NCBI GenBank assembly: GCA_963842125.1
Contig: CAWJFE010000001.1
Coordinates: forward strand, 1,302,001 to 1,366,000
DNA: 64,000 nt
Direction: 5' to 3'
Source: CAWCWK01 sp963842125
Lineage (GTDB): Bacteria; Pseudomonadota; Alphaproteobacteria; Rhizobiales; CAWCWK01
The position numbers and the translations under genes were made by a program. Below, piece by piece: positions 8,412-17,168 of this stretch. Position 1 is the stretch's first letter. Every line of letters starts with the position of its first letter. The notes beneath the pieces are model-generated. The model was not told the origin of the DNA. It was given only the letters and a program-made list of their open reading frames with translations, and did no database searches.

Positions 8412-9497
8412 GTGGCCAATGTCACCCTGACCCATATCGACAAGGCCTATGGCGAAGTGCGCGTTATCGAGGACCTCAACCTCGAGATCGAGGACAAGGA
8501 GTTCGTCGTCCTCGTCGGGCCTTCGGGCTGCGGCAAGACGACGACGCTTCGCATGATCGCGGGGCTTGAGACCGTGACCGACGGCGCGGTCACGATCGGC
8601 GGGCGCGACGTGACCTATGTGCGCCCCGGCCAGCGCGATTGCGCCATGGTCTTCCAGTCCTATGCGCTCTACCCCCACATGTCGGTACGCGAGAACATCG
8701 CCTATGGCATGAAGGTGCGCGGCGTCTCCAAGGCGGACCGGGAGGCGGCAATCGCCAAGGCGGCCGGCATTCTGGGGCTCGACCCCTATCTCGACAGGAA
8801 GCCGAAGGCGCTGTCGGGCGGCCAGCGCCAGCGTGTCGCCATCGGGCGTGCCATCGTGCGCGAGCCGAAGGTCTTCCTCTTCGACGAGCCGTTGTCCAAC
8901 CTCGACGCGAAGCTCAGGATCGAGACGCGGGCCGAGATCAAGGACCTCCACCGCCGCCTCCAGACGACCATCGTCTACGTCACCCACGATCAGGTGGAGG
9001 CGATGACGCTGGCCGATCGCGTCGTCGTCATGCGCGACGGGCGGATCGAACAGGCGGCCGACCCGATCACGCTCTACGAAGAGCCGGCCAACGCCTTCGT
9101 CGCCACCTTTATCGGGGCGCCCTCGATGAACATGCTGCCGGCCACCGTCGTCGAGGCCGGAGCCGGGATCGCGCTCCGCCTGGAGGGCGATGAGGAGATC
9201 CCCATCCCCGCCGACCTCGGCCCGCGCTATCGGCACGCGCTCGGCCAAGCCGTCACCTTCGGTATCCGGCCGGAGAACGCCGGCGATGTCGCGACCGATG
9301 CGTCCGCGCAGATGGTCGTCGACACGATCGAGCCGCTCGGCCCCCACACGCTCGTCCTCGGCCGTATCGGCAGCACCACGGTAACGGCGCAGATGAGCGC
9401 CCGCGTGCACCCCGAGATCGGCTCGACCGTGCCGGTCCATTTCGACATGGCGCGCATGCATCTCTTCGACGCGAAGACGGGCGCGGCGATCCGCTAG
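8412..9497 (+). CDS. Sugar ABC transporter ATPase (UgpC/MalK type)
   Basis: This 361-residue nucleotide-binding subunit has Walker A GPSGCGKTT, Q-loop VFQSYALYPHMSV, signature LSGGQRQR, Walker B VFLFDEPLSNLDAKLR and H-loop His in VTHDQ. It ends in the TOBE/OB regulatory domain common to MalK and UgpC. I place the start at the GTG (8412), giving VANVTLTHIDKAYG; the frame is open upstream but that part is not protein-like. It completes the CUT1 transporter encoded from 4798. As in other MalK-type systems it probably acts as a homodimer. Confidence 0.9.
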   Translation: MANVTLTHIDKAYGEVRVIEDLNLEIEDKEFVVLVGPSGCGKTTTLRMIAGLETVTDGAVTIGGRDVTYVRPGQRDCAMVFQSYALYPHMSVRENIAYGMKVRGVSKADREAAIAKAAGILGLDPYLDRKPKALSGGQRQRVAIGRAIVREPKVFLFDEPLSNLDAKLRIETRAEIKDLHRRLQTTIVYVTHDQVEAMTLADRVVVMRDGRIEQAADPITLYEEPANAFVATFIGAPSMNMLPATVVEAGAGIALRLEGDEEIPIPADLGPRYRHALGQAVTFGIRPENAGDVATDASAQMVVDTIEPLGPHTLVLGRIGSTTVTAQMSARVHPEIGSTVPVHFDMARMHLFDAKTGAAIR

Positions 9498-9555
9498 GAT
9501 CGAGGCGCGGCGCCGTCCGACCCGCAGCTTGAGCAGGGCCGCGCACCCGCCGCAA

Positions 9556-11070
9556 TCATGCTGTCTCGGCCGCCGCGGACAGCGCGTCGAGATCGTTCCA
9601 ATAGGCCTTGGCACTCTCGTAGAGCCGGTCGAAGATCGGCTGCATGCGGGCGTAGGTATCGGCCGAGGCCGCATCGGGCGCGATCTCGCGGTCGAAACGC
9701 ACCATCGCGGCGCTGGCTTCGTGCAGGCTGGCGAAGCGCCCGGTCGCCAGCGCGGCCAGAACGGCGCAACCGACGACACCGCATTCGGCCTCTTCCGGCA
9801 CCAGGATCGGCCGGCCATAGACGCTCGCCTTGATCTGCAGCCAGAGGTCCGCCTTGACCCCGCCGCCAGATGCGATGAGGCGCTCCACCCCGATCCCGGC
9901 CCCCGCCTCCATGGCCGCGAGCTGACGGTTCACGCCGAAGGCGACCCCCTCCATGACGGCGCGGTGGATCGCCGGAGCGCCGTGCGACGGGGTGAGGCCG
10001 AAGAGCTGCGCCCGCGAATTGCGGTGCGGGCCGAGGCGCTCGCCGACCAGATAGGGAAGGAAGAAAAGCCCGTCCGCGCCGGCGGGAGCGGCGCCGGCCC
10101 GTGCGACGGCGTCCTCGTAGGAGCCATCGCCGAGGGCTCGCATCGCCCAGCGCATGGCGTCGCCGCCCGATTCCATGAGCGCGAAGGCGCCCCACGCGTC
10201 CGGTAGCGCCATGTTGGAGACCTCCGGATGGAGGATCGGCGCGTCGGCGACGACGGTGACGATGGACGACGTGCCCATGACTTCCGATGCGACGCCCCGC
10301 GTCGCGGCGCCCGAGCCTATGAGCGTCATGGGAAAGTCGCCGGCCCCGACCAGCACGGGCGTACCCGCGCGCAGTCCCGTCTCCGCCGCAGCGCCTTCGG
10401 TGACGGCACCGAGAACGGCCTGCGGCGCGTGCAGCGCCGGCAGCTTGGCGATGTCGAGCCCCAGCCGATCGCACATAGGAGCGCTCCAGCACCGCTTCCC
10501 GGCGTCCATCAGGAAGCTGAGGGAGCCTTCCGTCCAATCCGTCGCGACGGCGTCGGTGAGGCGCAGGTTCACATAGTCCTTCGGCATCAGCACATGCGTG
10601 GCCGCGTCGTAGGCGCGCCTGTCATGCGCTTTCAGCCATTGCAGCTTGAAGCCCGGCCAGGCCGGCGTCGGCGGGTTGGCGGTGGCGGCGAGATAGGTGT
10701 CCACCGGATGGGCGTCCGAGAAGGCATCGACGAGCGCGTCGGTGCGCTTGTCGTTCCACAAGGGTGCCGTGTCGCGCAGCAATCGGCCTGCCTCGTCGAC
10801 GAGGACCGTCGCGTGCATCTGGCCGCAGGCGCAGACGCTGGCGATGCGGCCGGCGTCGTCCTCCAGGACCTCGCGGATGACCGCGACGCAGCCCGTCCAC
10901 CAATCGCTGGGACGTTGCTCGGACCAGCCCCGGCGCGGCACGATCTGCTCGTGCGGGCGCGCCGCGATCCGAAGGATGCGGCCCGACGCATCGACCACGG
11001 CGGCGCGCACGCTGCCCGTGCCGATGTCGAGCGCGAGCGTGAGATCGGTAGACGAGTCCTGTCCCGGCAT
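9556..11070 (-). CDS. FGGY-family carbohydrate kinase (xylulokinase-like)
   Basis: This 504-residue kinase begins with the ATPase-fold loop ALDIGTGSVRAAVVD. The segment CGQMHATVLVD...PLWNDKRT is most like xylulokinase (GQMH and LWNDxRT). The C-terminal half holds the second nucleotide lobe, including IASGGGVKADLWLQIKASVY. An SD (GGAGG) lies just upstream of the ATG. It converges on the ABC ATPase gene and is divergent from the cupin isomerase gene at 11182 across 111 bp. A ketopentose or related polyol product is the likely substrate. Confidence 0.85.
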   Translation of the reverse strand: MPGQDSSTDLTLALDIGTGSVRAAVVDASGRILRIAARPHEQIVPRRGWSEQRPSDWWTGCVAVIREVLEDDAGRIASVCACGQMHATVLVDEAGRLLRDTAPLWNDKRTDALVDAFSDAHPVDTYLAATANPPTPAWPGFKLQWLKAHDRRAYDAATHVLMPKDYVNLRLTDAVATDWTEGSLSFLMDAGKRCWSAPMCDRLGLDIAKLPALHAPQAVLGAVTEGAAAETGLRAGTPVLVGAGDFPMTLIGSGAATRGVASEVMGTSSIVTVVADAPILHPEVSNMALPDAWGAFALMESGGDAMRWAMRALGDGSYEDAVARAGAAPAGADGLFFLPYLVGERLGPHRNSRAQLFGLTPSHGAPAIHRAVMEGVAFGVNRQLAAMEAGAGIGVERLIASGGGVKADLWLQIKASVYGRPILVPEEAECGVVGCAVLAALATGRFASLHEASAAMVRFDREIAPDAASADTYARMQPIFDRLYESAKAYWNDLDALSAAAETA

Positions 11071-11181
11071 GGGGCCTCCAGCGATTTACGGACGAATGCG
11101 AGTATTCCGCGACCGTTCGGGTTTGTCACCGCATCGCGTAGCCGATAGGTTTCGTGGCGGCCTGGAGGAAGGACACGACGA

Positions 11182-11832
11182 ATGAGCAAGCCCTTCGAGC
11201 CCGTCGCCTGTCTCGTCGATACCGTCACCGGCCGTCTGACGAACCCGACCGGCCGCTACGAGAAGCGCCTGTCCGACCTCGAAGGGCTCTATGCCGACGC
11301 CGAGGCGTTCGAGGCCATGAGCAAGGCCGTGAGCAAACCCATGAGCGAAGCGGGCGGCGATGCCGTCGTCTACGCGGTGACCGAGTTCCGGCCGAGCGAG
11401 ACGCCGGGCGACATGATCTTCGGCGTCACCCGGATGGAGCCTGGGCGCGTGGGGGACGAATATTTCCTGACGCGCGGCCATATCCACGCCAAGGCGGACC
11501 GGCCGGAGATCTATTTCGGCCAGGCCGGCCAGGGTGTGATGCTGCTCGAAGCCCCGGACGGAGAGACACGCACGATCGCCGTCGCGCCCGGCACCGTCGT
11601 CTACGTGCCGCCCTATTGGATCCACCGCTCGGTCAACACCGGGCCGGACGAACTCGTCATGATGTTCGCCTATCCGGCCGATGCCGGTCAGGACTACGGC
11701 ATCATCGCGCGCTCGAACGGTATGCGGGTGCGGATCGTGGACGATGGCGCGGGCGGCTGGCGCGAGGTGCCCAATGCCGACTATCGTCCCCGCACGCCCG
11801 AGGAGATCGCGGTGCTGGGGCCCGGATCGTGA
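11182..11832 (+). CDS. Cupin-type glucose-6-phosphate isomerase family protein
   Basis: This 216-residue cupin matches the archaeal-type phosphoglucose isomerase family. The metal-site motif GHIHAKADRPEIYFGQAGQG supplies two His and one Glu, and a fourth ligand His is in PPYWIHRSVN. Archaeal members isomerise glucose-6-P and fructose-6-P; bacterial copies in sugar clusters may act on other sugar phosphates. It has a good SD (GGAGGAAGGA) and its stop lies next to the start of the shikimate-dehydrogenase-like gene. It shares a divergent promoter region with the FGGY kinase. Confidence 0.8.
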   Translation: MSKPFEPVACLVDTVTGRLTNPTGRYEKRLSDLEGLYADAEAFEAMSKAVSKPMSEAGGDAVVYAVTEFRPSETPGDMIFGVTRMEPGRVGDEYFLTRGHIHAKADRPEIYFGQAGQGVMLLEAPDGETRTIAVAPGTVVYVPPYWIHRSVNTGPDELVMMFAYPADAGQDYGIIARSNGMRVRIVDDGAGGWREVPNADYRPRTPEEIAVLGPGS

Positions 11833-11837
11833 CGCCG

Positions 11838-12789
11838 ATGAGGCGGCCGACGCTGACCTTCATCGGCGTCACCACGGGTGCCTCGTCGATCATGAAGGTC
11901 TTCCCCGCCTGGGCGAAGCACTGGGGCCTCGATGCCGACATCCGTGGGCTCGACCTCCCGCTCGGCGCGGACCCGGCCGCCTATCGCGAAGCGGTCGCGT
12001 CCCTCAAGGGCGATCCTCTGGCGCGGGGTGCGCTGGTGACGACGCACAAGCTCGATCTCTTCGAAGCCTGCCGCGACCAGTTCGACGCCATCGACCGGTT
12101 CGCCGCCTTGATGGGGGAGACGAGCTGCCTTTCCAAGCGCCCAGCCGGCGAGGCCGAACACCTCATCGCCCATGCCAAGGATCCGATCACGGCCGGCAGC
12201 GCGCTCCAGGCGATCGTCCCGGCGGGCCATTTCGCCGACACGAAGGCCGAGGCGTTCGTCATGGGCGCGGGCGGGTCCGGGACCGCGATTTCCTGGGTGC
12301 TGTCGGGCGCCCCGGACGCGCCGGGCGGCTTCGTCCCGTCTCGCCTCGTCGTCACGGACACGTCGCAGGCCCGGCTCGACGAGTTGACCGCATTGCACAC
12401 CGCGATCGAGTGCTTCGGTGCCGCTCGAATGCCGGCGCATCGGCTCGCCGGCGGAGAACGACGCGCATCTGGCCGCGCTGCCGCCCGGCTCCCTCGTCGT
12501 CAATGCCACCGGACTCGGTAAGGACCGCCCGGGTTCGCCCCTCACCGACGCGGCGGTCTTTCCCGAGCGCGGCCTGGTCTGGGAGCTCAACTATCGGGGC
12601 GCGCTCGGCTTTCTGCACCAGGCAAAGGCGCAAGGCTCCGAGCGCGGCCTCGCGATACACGATGGCTGGGTCTACTTCATCCACGGCTGGACGCAGGTCA
12701 TCGCGGAGGTCTTCGACAGGCCGATCGACGCTCAAGGCGACGAGATCGACGTGCTCACCCGCATCGCGCGCGAGGCGGCGCAGCCGTGA
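11838..12789 (+). pseudogene. Shikimate dehydrogenase-like oxidoreductase, frameshifted
   Basis: The N-terminal substrate domain and Rossmann motif (VMGAGGSGTAISWVL) read in one frame up to about 12416. The C-terminal part (PPGSLVVNATGLGKDRPGSP) reads one frame later to the stop at 12789. Removing one G from the GG at 12417-12418 would restore a single protein of about 316 residues. The family is NAD(P)-dependent shikimate/quinate-type dehydrogenase. Relatives outside aromatic biosynthesis occur in sugar and polyol clusters, which fits this context. A GTG at 11829 overlapping the upstream stop is an alternative start. It is either a real recent frameshift or a sequencing error. Confidence 0.75.
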
Positions 12790-12799
12790 CGGATCGTCG

Positions 12800-14083
12800 T
12801 CAGCGGTAGAACAGCTCGACGAGCGTCAGGGGAACGGCGGGCACGTAGGTGACGAGCAGCAACAGTCCGACGAGTAGCGCGATGAAGGGCAGGTTGGCGC
12901 GCGTGGTCGCCCAGATGTCGGTCCGCGCGATCGAGCAGCTGGTGACCAGCACGCTCGCCACCGGCGGCGTCTGCTGGCCGAGCGCGATGTTGAGCGTGAG
13001 GATGATGCCGAAATGGACGGGATCGATGCCGAGCTCCCGCACGAGCGGCATCACGATCGGCACGACGAGGATGATCGCGGCCGCGCCGTGAAGGATCATG
13101 CCGAGGAGAAAGAGCATCACGTTGAGCATCATCAGCACCAGGATCGGATCCTCCGAGATGTCGGTGATGGTCCGTGCGAAGCGCTGGGGCAGCTCTGCCT
13201 CGGTCAGATAGAGGCCGAGAACGGCGGAGGCCGCGACGAGGAGCATGACGATCGCGGTCTGCGTGACGCCTTCCAGAAGCGCGGTGTGGAGCTCGCGAAT
13301 GTCGATCTCGCGGTAGACGAAGGCACCGATGACGAGTGCGGCGACGACGGCGAGACCCGCGCCTTCGGTCGCGGTGACGATGCCGCCGAAGATGCCGCCG
13401 AGGATGATGACGGGGAGCAGAAGCGCGGGTCCGGCAGCCTTGAAGGACGACCAGAGGCGCGGCAGCGAGAAGGCGTCCTCGCGCGGCAGGTCGTAGCGCT
13501 TGGCCAGCACCCAGCAGAGCACCATCATCGAGAAGCCGCCCAGCAACCCTGGGATAACGCCGGCGATGAAGAGCTGGACGATCGAGGCGTCGGCGAGCGC
13601 GCCATAGAGGATCATCGGGATCGAGGGCGGAATGATGATCGCCAGCGAGGCCGAGGACGAGGTCAGGGCCGCGGCGAAGGTCGGCCGGTAGCCCTTCTTC
13701 TTCATGGCCGGAATGAGGACCGAGCCGATGGCGGCCACGTCGGCGACGGCCGAGCCTGAGATCTCGGCGAAGAAGAGGGAAACGCCGACATTGACCATCG
13801 AGAGCCCGCCGCGCACGAAGCCGATGAGGGCGGAGACGAAGTCGATGAGACGGCGGGAGATGCCGCCCGTGTTCATCAAGGCGCCGGCCAGGATGAAGAG
13901 CGGAATGGCGATGAGTGGGAAGCTGGTCGCGCCGTCGAAGATCGAGAGCGCGGCATCGTAGAGGCCGAACACCCCCTTGTCGGCGAAGATGCCGACCAGC
14001 GCCACGGCCGCGATCGCCACCGCGATCGGCACGTTGATGAGGATCAGCCCGACGAGAAGCGCGAGAAGGAGGATGGCAGTCAT
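12800..14083 (-). CDS. dctM: TRAP transporter large permease (DctM type)
   Basis: This 427-residue membrane protein has about 12 hydrophobic helices and the DctM signature IPLFILAGALMNTGGISRRL plus EISGSAVADVAAIGSVLIP. It forms the sodium-coupled translocation channel of a tripartite carboxylate/sugar-acid importer. Its start overlaps the end of the small permease gene (4 bp), so the two are coupled. The gene converges with the dehydrogenase-like gene 10 bp away. Confidence 0.92.
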   Translation of the reverse strand: MTAILLLALLVGLILINVPIAVAIAAVALVGIFADKGVFGLYDAALSIFDGATSFPLIAIPLFILAGALMNTGGISRRLIDFVSALIGFVRGGLSMVNVGVSLFFAEISGSAVADVAAIGSVLIPAMKKKGYRPTFAAALTSSSASLAIIIPPSIPMILYGALADASIVQLFIAGVIPGLLGGFSMMVLCWVLAKRYDLPREDAFSLPRLWSSFKAAGPALLLPVIILGGIFGGIVTATEGAGLAVVAALVIGAFVYREIDIRELHTALLEGVTQTAIVMLLVAASAVLGLYLTEAELPQRFARTITDISEDPILVLMMLNVMLFLLGMILHGAAAIILVVPIVMPLVRELGIDPVHFGIILTLNIALGQQTPPVASVLVTSCSIARTDIWATTRANLPFIALLVGLLLLVTYVPAVPLTLVELFYR

Positions 14084-14643
14084 GGCATTCGCCCCTCGAC
14101 CGTCGCCGCGTTGGGCGCGCCCTGCGCACGGGCGATCTCCTCTTCGATCTCGGCGTCGTCGGCCGAGCGGCCGGCGAGAAGATCGCGCCAGGCGGCGGGC
14201 GTGGAGAGGGCCTGCGCGAGGATGACCAAGGCGGCCCCGATCGGCAGCGCCGACTGCGTCACCTTCAAGGGCACGTCGAGCGAGACCATCGTCTCGCGCC
14301 CGAGAATGCCGAGGATCAGCCAGCCGGCATAGGCAAAGGCGGTGAAGACGGCGTAGGTCACGGCCTCGGCGGCGATGAAGGTGGCGATGCGCGCAGGCAA
14401 GGGCATCGCCATGACGACGCCGGCAAAGCCCAAGTGACGCCGCCGAAGCGCAGCCAACGCGGCGCCGTAGAAGGTGATCCAGGCCAGCATCAGCGCCGCG
14501 ACCTCGTCATACCAGACGAAGGAGGCGTTGAAGGCGTAGCGCGACACGACGGCCGAGACGACCACGCAGGCCAGCCCGACGACGAGCAGCATCGTGAACG
14601 CCTCCAGCACGATGCGCATGACGCGGGCGGCTCGGTCGATCAT
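14080..14643 (-). CDS. dctQ: TRAP transporter small permease (DctQ type)
   Basis: This 187-residue protein has four predicted transmembrane helices and the DctQ-type signature FVWYDEVAALMLAWITFYGAA. It partners DctM in the membrane. The C-terminal tail (about 25 residues, Glu/Ala rich) is cytoplasmic and slightly longer than usual. It lies 90 bp downstream of the binding-protein gene, with a hairpin in the gap that may lower its expression relative to dctP. Confidence 0.9.
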   Translation of the reverse strand: MIDRAARVMRIVLEAFTMLLVVGLACVVVSAVVSRYAFNASFVWYDEVAALMLAWITFYGAALAALRRRHLGFAGVVMAMPLPARIATFIAAEAVTYAVFTAFAYAGWLILGILGRETMVSLDVPLKVTQSALPIGAALVILAQALSTPAAWRDLLAGRSADDAEIEEEIARAQGAPNAATVEGRMP

Positions 14644-14690
14644 CAGGTGGACGCCCTCGCGGGGAAGGGTGGAACGAGGCGGTTGGCGCC

Positions 14691-14720
14691 GGCGAGGCGA
14701 CCCCGGACGGGCGCCTCGCC
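14691..14720 (-). terminator. Intercistronic hairpin between dctP and dctQ
   Basis: A 9-bp perfect stem (14691-14699 with 14712-14720) with a 12-nt loop lies in the dctP-dctQ gap. No T-tract follows. It could act as an attenuator or stabilise the 3' end of dctP mRNA, giving more binding protein than permease. Confidence 0.5.
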
Positions 14721-14733
14721 AGCCTTTATCGGA

Positions 14734-15720
14734 TCAGGAGGCGTCGGCGAGCGCGTTGGCGCGGTCGACCATGTCCTGACCACCCTCGACGGTGGCGCCG
14801 AACTCCTCGTAGACGGGCTTCGATGCCTCGACGAAGCTGGCACGGTCGGCCACGTTGAATGCCATGCCGGCCTCGGTGAGCTTGGCCTCCAGGGCTGCGT
14901 CGGCGGCCTCGCCCTGCTCGCGTGCCCAGGCCTCCATCTCTCTCGCCGTCTCTTCGAGGATCGTCCGGATCTCGGGGTCCATCGACTCGTAGGTGTTGAG
15001 GCCCATCGTCGGATAGGCGGGCGAATAGACGTGGCCCGTCTTCGTCAGATAGGTCTGGACCTCGTTGAGTTTGGCGGCGTCGATATTGGTATAGGGATTC
15101 TCCTGGCCGTCGATGACGCCGGTCTGCAAGCCGGTGAAGACCTCGGAGAAGGCCATCGGGGTCGGGTTCGCGCCATAGGCCTCGAACATCTTGATACGCC
15201 ACGTGCTCTTCGGGGTCCGCAGCTTCACGCCCTCCAGGTCGGCCGGAGTCTCGATCGGGCGCACGTTGTTGGAGATGTGGCGGATGCCGTTCTCCCAGAC
15301 GGCGAGCACCTTGTAGCCGTCATCCTCGACGGTCGGCGCGATGTCGTCCCAGAAGATCTCCTCCTCGATGCGGGCGAGGTGGTCGCGGTCGGCGACGAGG
15401 AAGGGCATGTCGAAGAGTGCGAACTCGTCCGATATCGAGGACATGATCGAGGACGGCAGGGCGATGTGCACCGTTCCGATCTTGAGCTTCTGCATCAGGT
15501 CCTGATCCTTGCCGATCTGGCTCGAATCGAAGAGCTTGACCTCACCCAGATCGCCGAGCTTCTCGTTGGCGCGGCTGGTGAATTCGGCCGCCGTCTCCTG
15601 CTGCAGCGATCCCGGATTGGCGGAGATGCCGAAGACGATCTCCATCGGCTCGGCCGAGGAAAGCGCCGTGGTGGCGAGGAGCGCGCCGCCGGCGAGAAGG
15701 GCCTTAATCGTGTATGTCAT
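14734..15720 (-). CDS. dctP: TRAP transporter periplasmic solute-binding protein (DctP type)
   Basis: This 328-residue protein has a Sec signal peptide (ALLAGGALLATTALSSA). DctP-family features include the segment GVKLRTPKSTWRIKMFEAYG, whose Arg usually pairs with the substrate carboxylate, followed by ANPTPMAFSEVFTGLQTGVI and DGQENPYTNI. The ligand is therefore an organic or sugar acid. With the PdxA2-like gene upstream, a four-carbon sugar acid such as threonate or erythronate, or a related aldonate, is plausible. Confidence 0.92.
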   Translation of the reverse strand: MTYTIKALLAGGALLATTALSSAEPMEIVFGISANPGSLQQETAAEFTSRANEKLGDLGEVKLFDSSQIGKDQDLMQKLKIGTVHIALPSSIMSSISDEFALFDMPFLVADRDHLARIEEEIFWDDIAPTVEDDGYKVLAVWENGIRHISNNVRPIETPADLEGVKLRTPKSTWRIKMFEAYGANPTPMAFSEVFTGLQTGVIDGQENPYTNIDAAKLNEVQTYLTKTGHVYSPAYPTMGLNTYESMDPEIRTILEETAREMEAWAREQGEAADAALEAKLTEAGMAFNVADRASFVEASKPVYEEFGATVEGGQDMVDRANALADAS

Positions 15721-15792
15721 CGCTTGTTGTCCTCCCAGACATGGAGTGAAGGACGGCCCGATTGTCCCGGGTCCGCCGGATGGTCTCGGGCG

Positions 15793-16917
15793 TCAGGCCA
15801 TGGCGGCCCGCGCCTCCTCGTCGCGCGCCCTGTCCTCATGCGTCAGGGGCACGCCGATCTCCGCCGATGCGCCTTGAAGCGCCTGCGCGATGATGGCATC
15901 GAGCCCGCGCGCGGGCATCGGTCCATCGCGGCGCGCGAGGCGAATGCCGAGTTCGAGCGCTTTCAGGCTGGCTCCGTCGTTAGCCTTGCCGGCGCCCGCG
16001 ATGTCATAGGCCGTGCCGTGCGCCGGGGTGACGATCGGAAAGGGGTAGCCCGCGATCATCGTCACACCGCGATCGAAGCCGATCAGCTTCATCGCGATCT
16101 GCCCCTGGTCGTGGAACATGGTCAGCACGGCGTCGAACTCGCCCTTGAGGGCGCGCACGAACACGGTGTCGGACGGGATCGGCCCCTCGACAGCCATCTG
16201 GCGCTCCTTGGCGCGCGTGACGGCCGGCAGGATGATGTCGTCGTCCTCGGTGCCGAAATTGCGCCCGTCGCCGGCATGCGGGTTGAGGGCGGCGACGCCG
16301 ATGCGCGGACGCTCGTGGCCGGCGCCCTCCATCACCTCGATCGTGAGGCGCAGCGCCTCGAAGACGCGGTTCGTGTCGATGGCCTCGGCCACCTTGGAGA
16401 GCGGGATGTGGGACGTGACCCGCGCGTTCCACACCTCGTCGAGGATGTTGAATTCCGAACCGGAGCGCGCCGCGCCGATCGTGCGGTTCACGAAGCCGAT
16501 CTCGTCGACATAGTTGTCTTCCGCCATCCGCATCGCGCTTTTGTTGAAGGGCGTGAAGAGAACCGCGTCGGCGAGCCCCTCGTTGGCCGCCAGCAGCGCG
16601 GCGCGGAAATTGGCGAGCGCCGACGCGCCCGTCTCGCTGCTGGCCTGACCGAGGGTGATCCCGGCCGGATCACAGTTCGCCAGATCGACCATCACGGTCT
16701 CGGTCGGGCGAGACGCGCCGATCTCGGCTGCACTGCGCACCGGCACATCCAGTGACAGGCCGGCCTGTTCGGCCCCCAGCGCCAGCACCCGCGCATCGCC
16801 AAGAACGAGCAGCACCGCCTCGCTCGCCATGTCGGACGCGAGCACCCGCGCGGCCAATTCCGGGCTGATCGCGGCGGGATCGCCGATGGCGAAGGCGAGA
16901 ACCACCGTCTCGGTCAT
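15793..16917 (-). CDS. pdxA2: PdxA2-like phosphorylated sugar-acid dehydrogenase (4-hydroxythreonine-4-phosphate dehydrogenase family)
   Basis: This 374-residue protein belongs to the PdxA family: NAD-dependent, metal-requiring oxidative decarboxylation of 4-phospho-hydroxy acids. The three metal His lie in TSHIPLS, MFHDQGQI and TPAHGTAYDIAG, and NPHAGDG is also conserved. It leads the run with the TRAP transporter genes and lies opposite a GntR regulator. That context fits the catabolic PdxA2 branch (D-threonate/D-erythronate-type phosphates) more than vitamin B6 synthesis. The partner kinase (DtnK/DenK type) is not in the window. At 374 residues it is longer than typical PdxA (about 330). 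Confidence 0.82.
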   Translation of the reverse strand: MTETVVLAFAIGDPAAISPELAARVLASDMASEAVLLVLGDARVLALGAEQAGLSLDVPVRSAAEIGASRPTETVMVDLANCDPAGITLGQASSETGASALANFRAALLAANEGLADAVLFTPFNKSAMRMAEDNYVDEIGFVNRTIGAARSGSEFNILDEVWNARVTSHIPLSKVAEAIDTNRVFEALRLTIEVMEGAGHERPRIGVAALNPHAGDGRNFGTEDDDIILPAVTRAKERQMAVEGPIPSDTVFVRALKGEFDAVLTMFHDQGQIAMKLIGFDRGVTMIAGYPFPIVTPAHGTAYDIAGAGKANDGASLKALELGIRLARRDGPMPARGLDAIIAQALQGASAEIGVPLTHEDRARDEEARAAMA

Positions 16918-17016
16918 GCTTCGCCCCTCCCAACGCGTCGTTTCAGCGTGTGCCGGGCGAGGGTGCCTCTTCGGCCCTCTCGATCGCCCGGACCAATGCT
17001 GGAATCATCCATCTGT

Positions 17017-17039
17017 ATTTTGTATAAAAAACACAAAAT
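17017..17039. promoter_or_regulatory. Candidate GntR/FCD operator
   Basis: The AT-rich inverted repeat ATTTTGT-N9-ACAAAAT sits in the divergent gap between pdxA2 and the GntR gene. It stands out against the GC-rich background and has the TTGT...ACAA core usual for FCD-type GntR regulators. It is probably the operator for the adjacent regulator controlling the pdxA2-dctPQM genes and itself. Confidence 0.6.
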
Positions 17040-17168
17040 CGGGGATGCGCAAGTCCCTCGTTTTGGATAAGTCCAAGATCGCTGCGGTACGGTCGGGCAG
17101 TCGCCGGAGGCCGTTCGCATCGGCGCCGCAGCAGGTCGAAGCGTTCAAGGACGGAGGTCCGAGCCATC

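Noticed and set aside
14434..16755. 773-codon plus-strand open frame opposite the TRAP and pdxA2 genes
   Set aside because: It is antisense to three clearly conserved genes. Its translation is Arg/Gly/His rich without domains, as often seen opposite GC-rich genes.
15793..16917. PdxA as a vitamin B6 biosynthesis gene
   Set aside because: Placement with a TRAP importer and GntR regulator fits the catabolic PdxA2 branch better; no other B6 gene is near.
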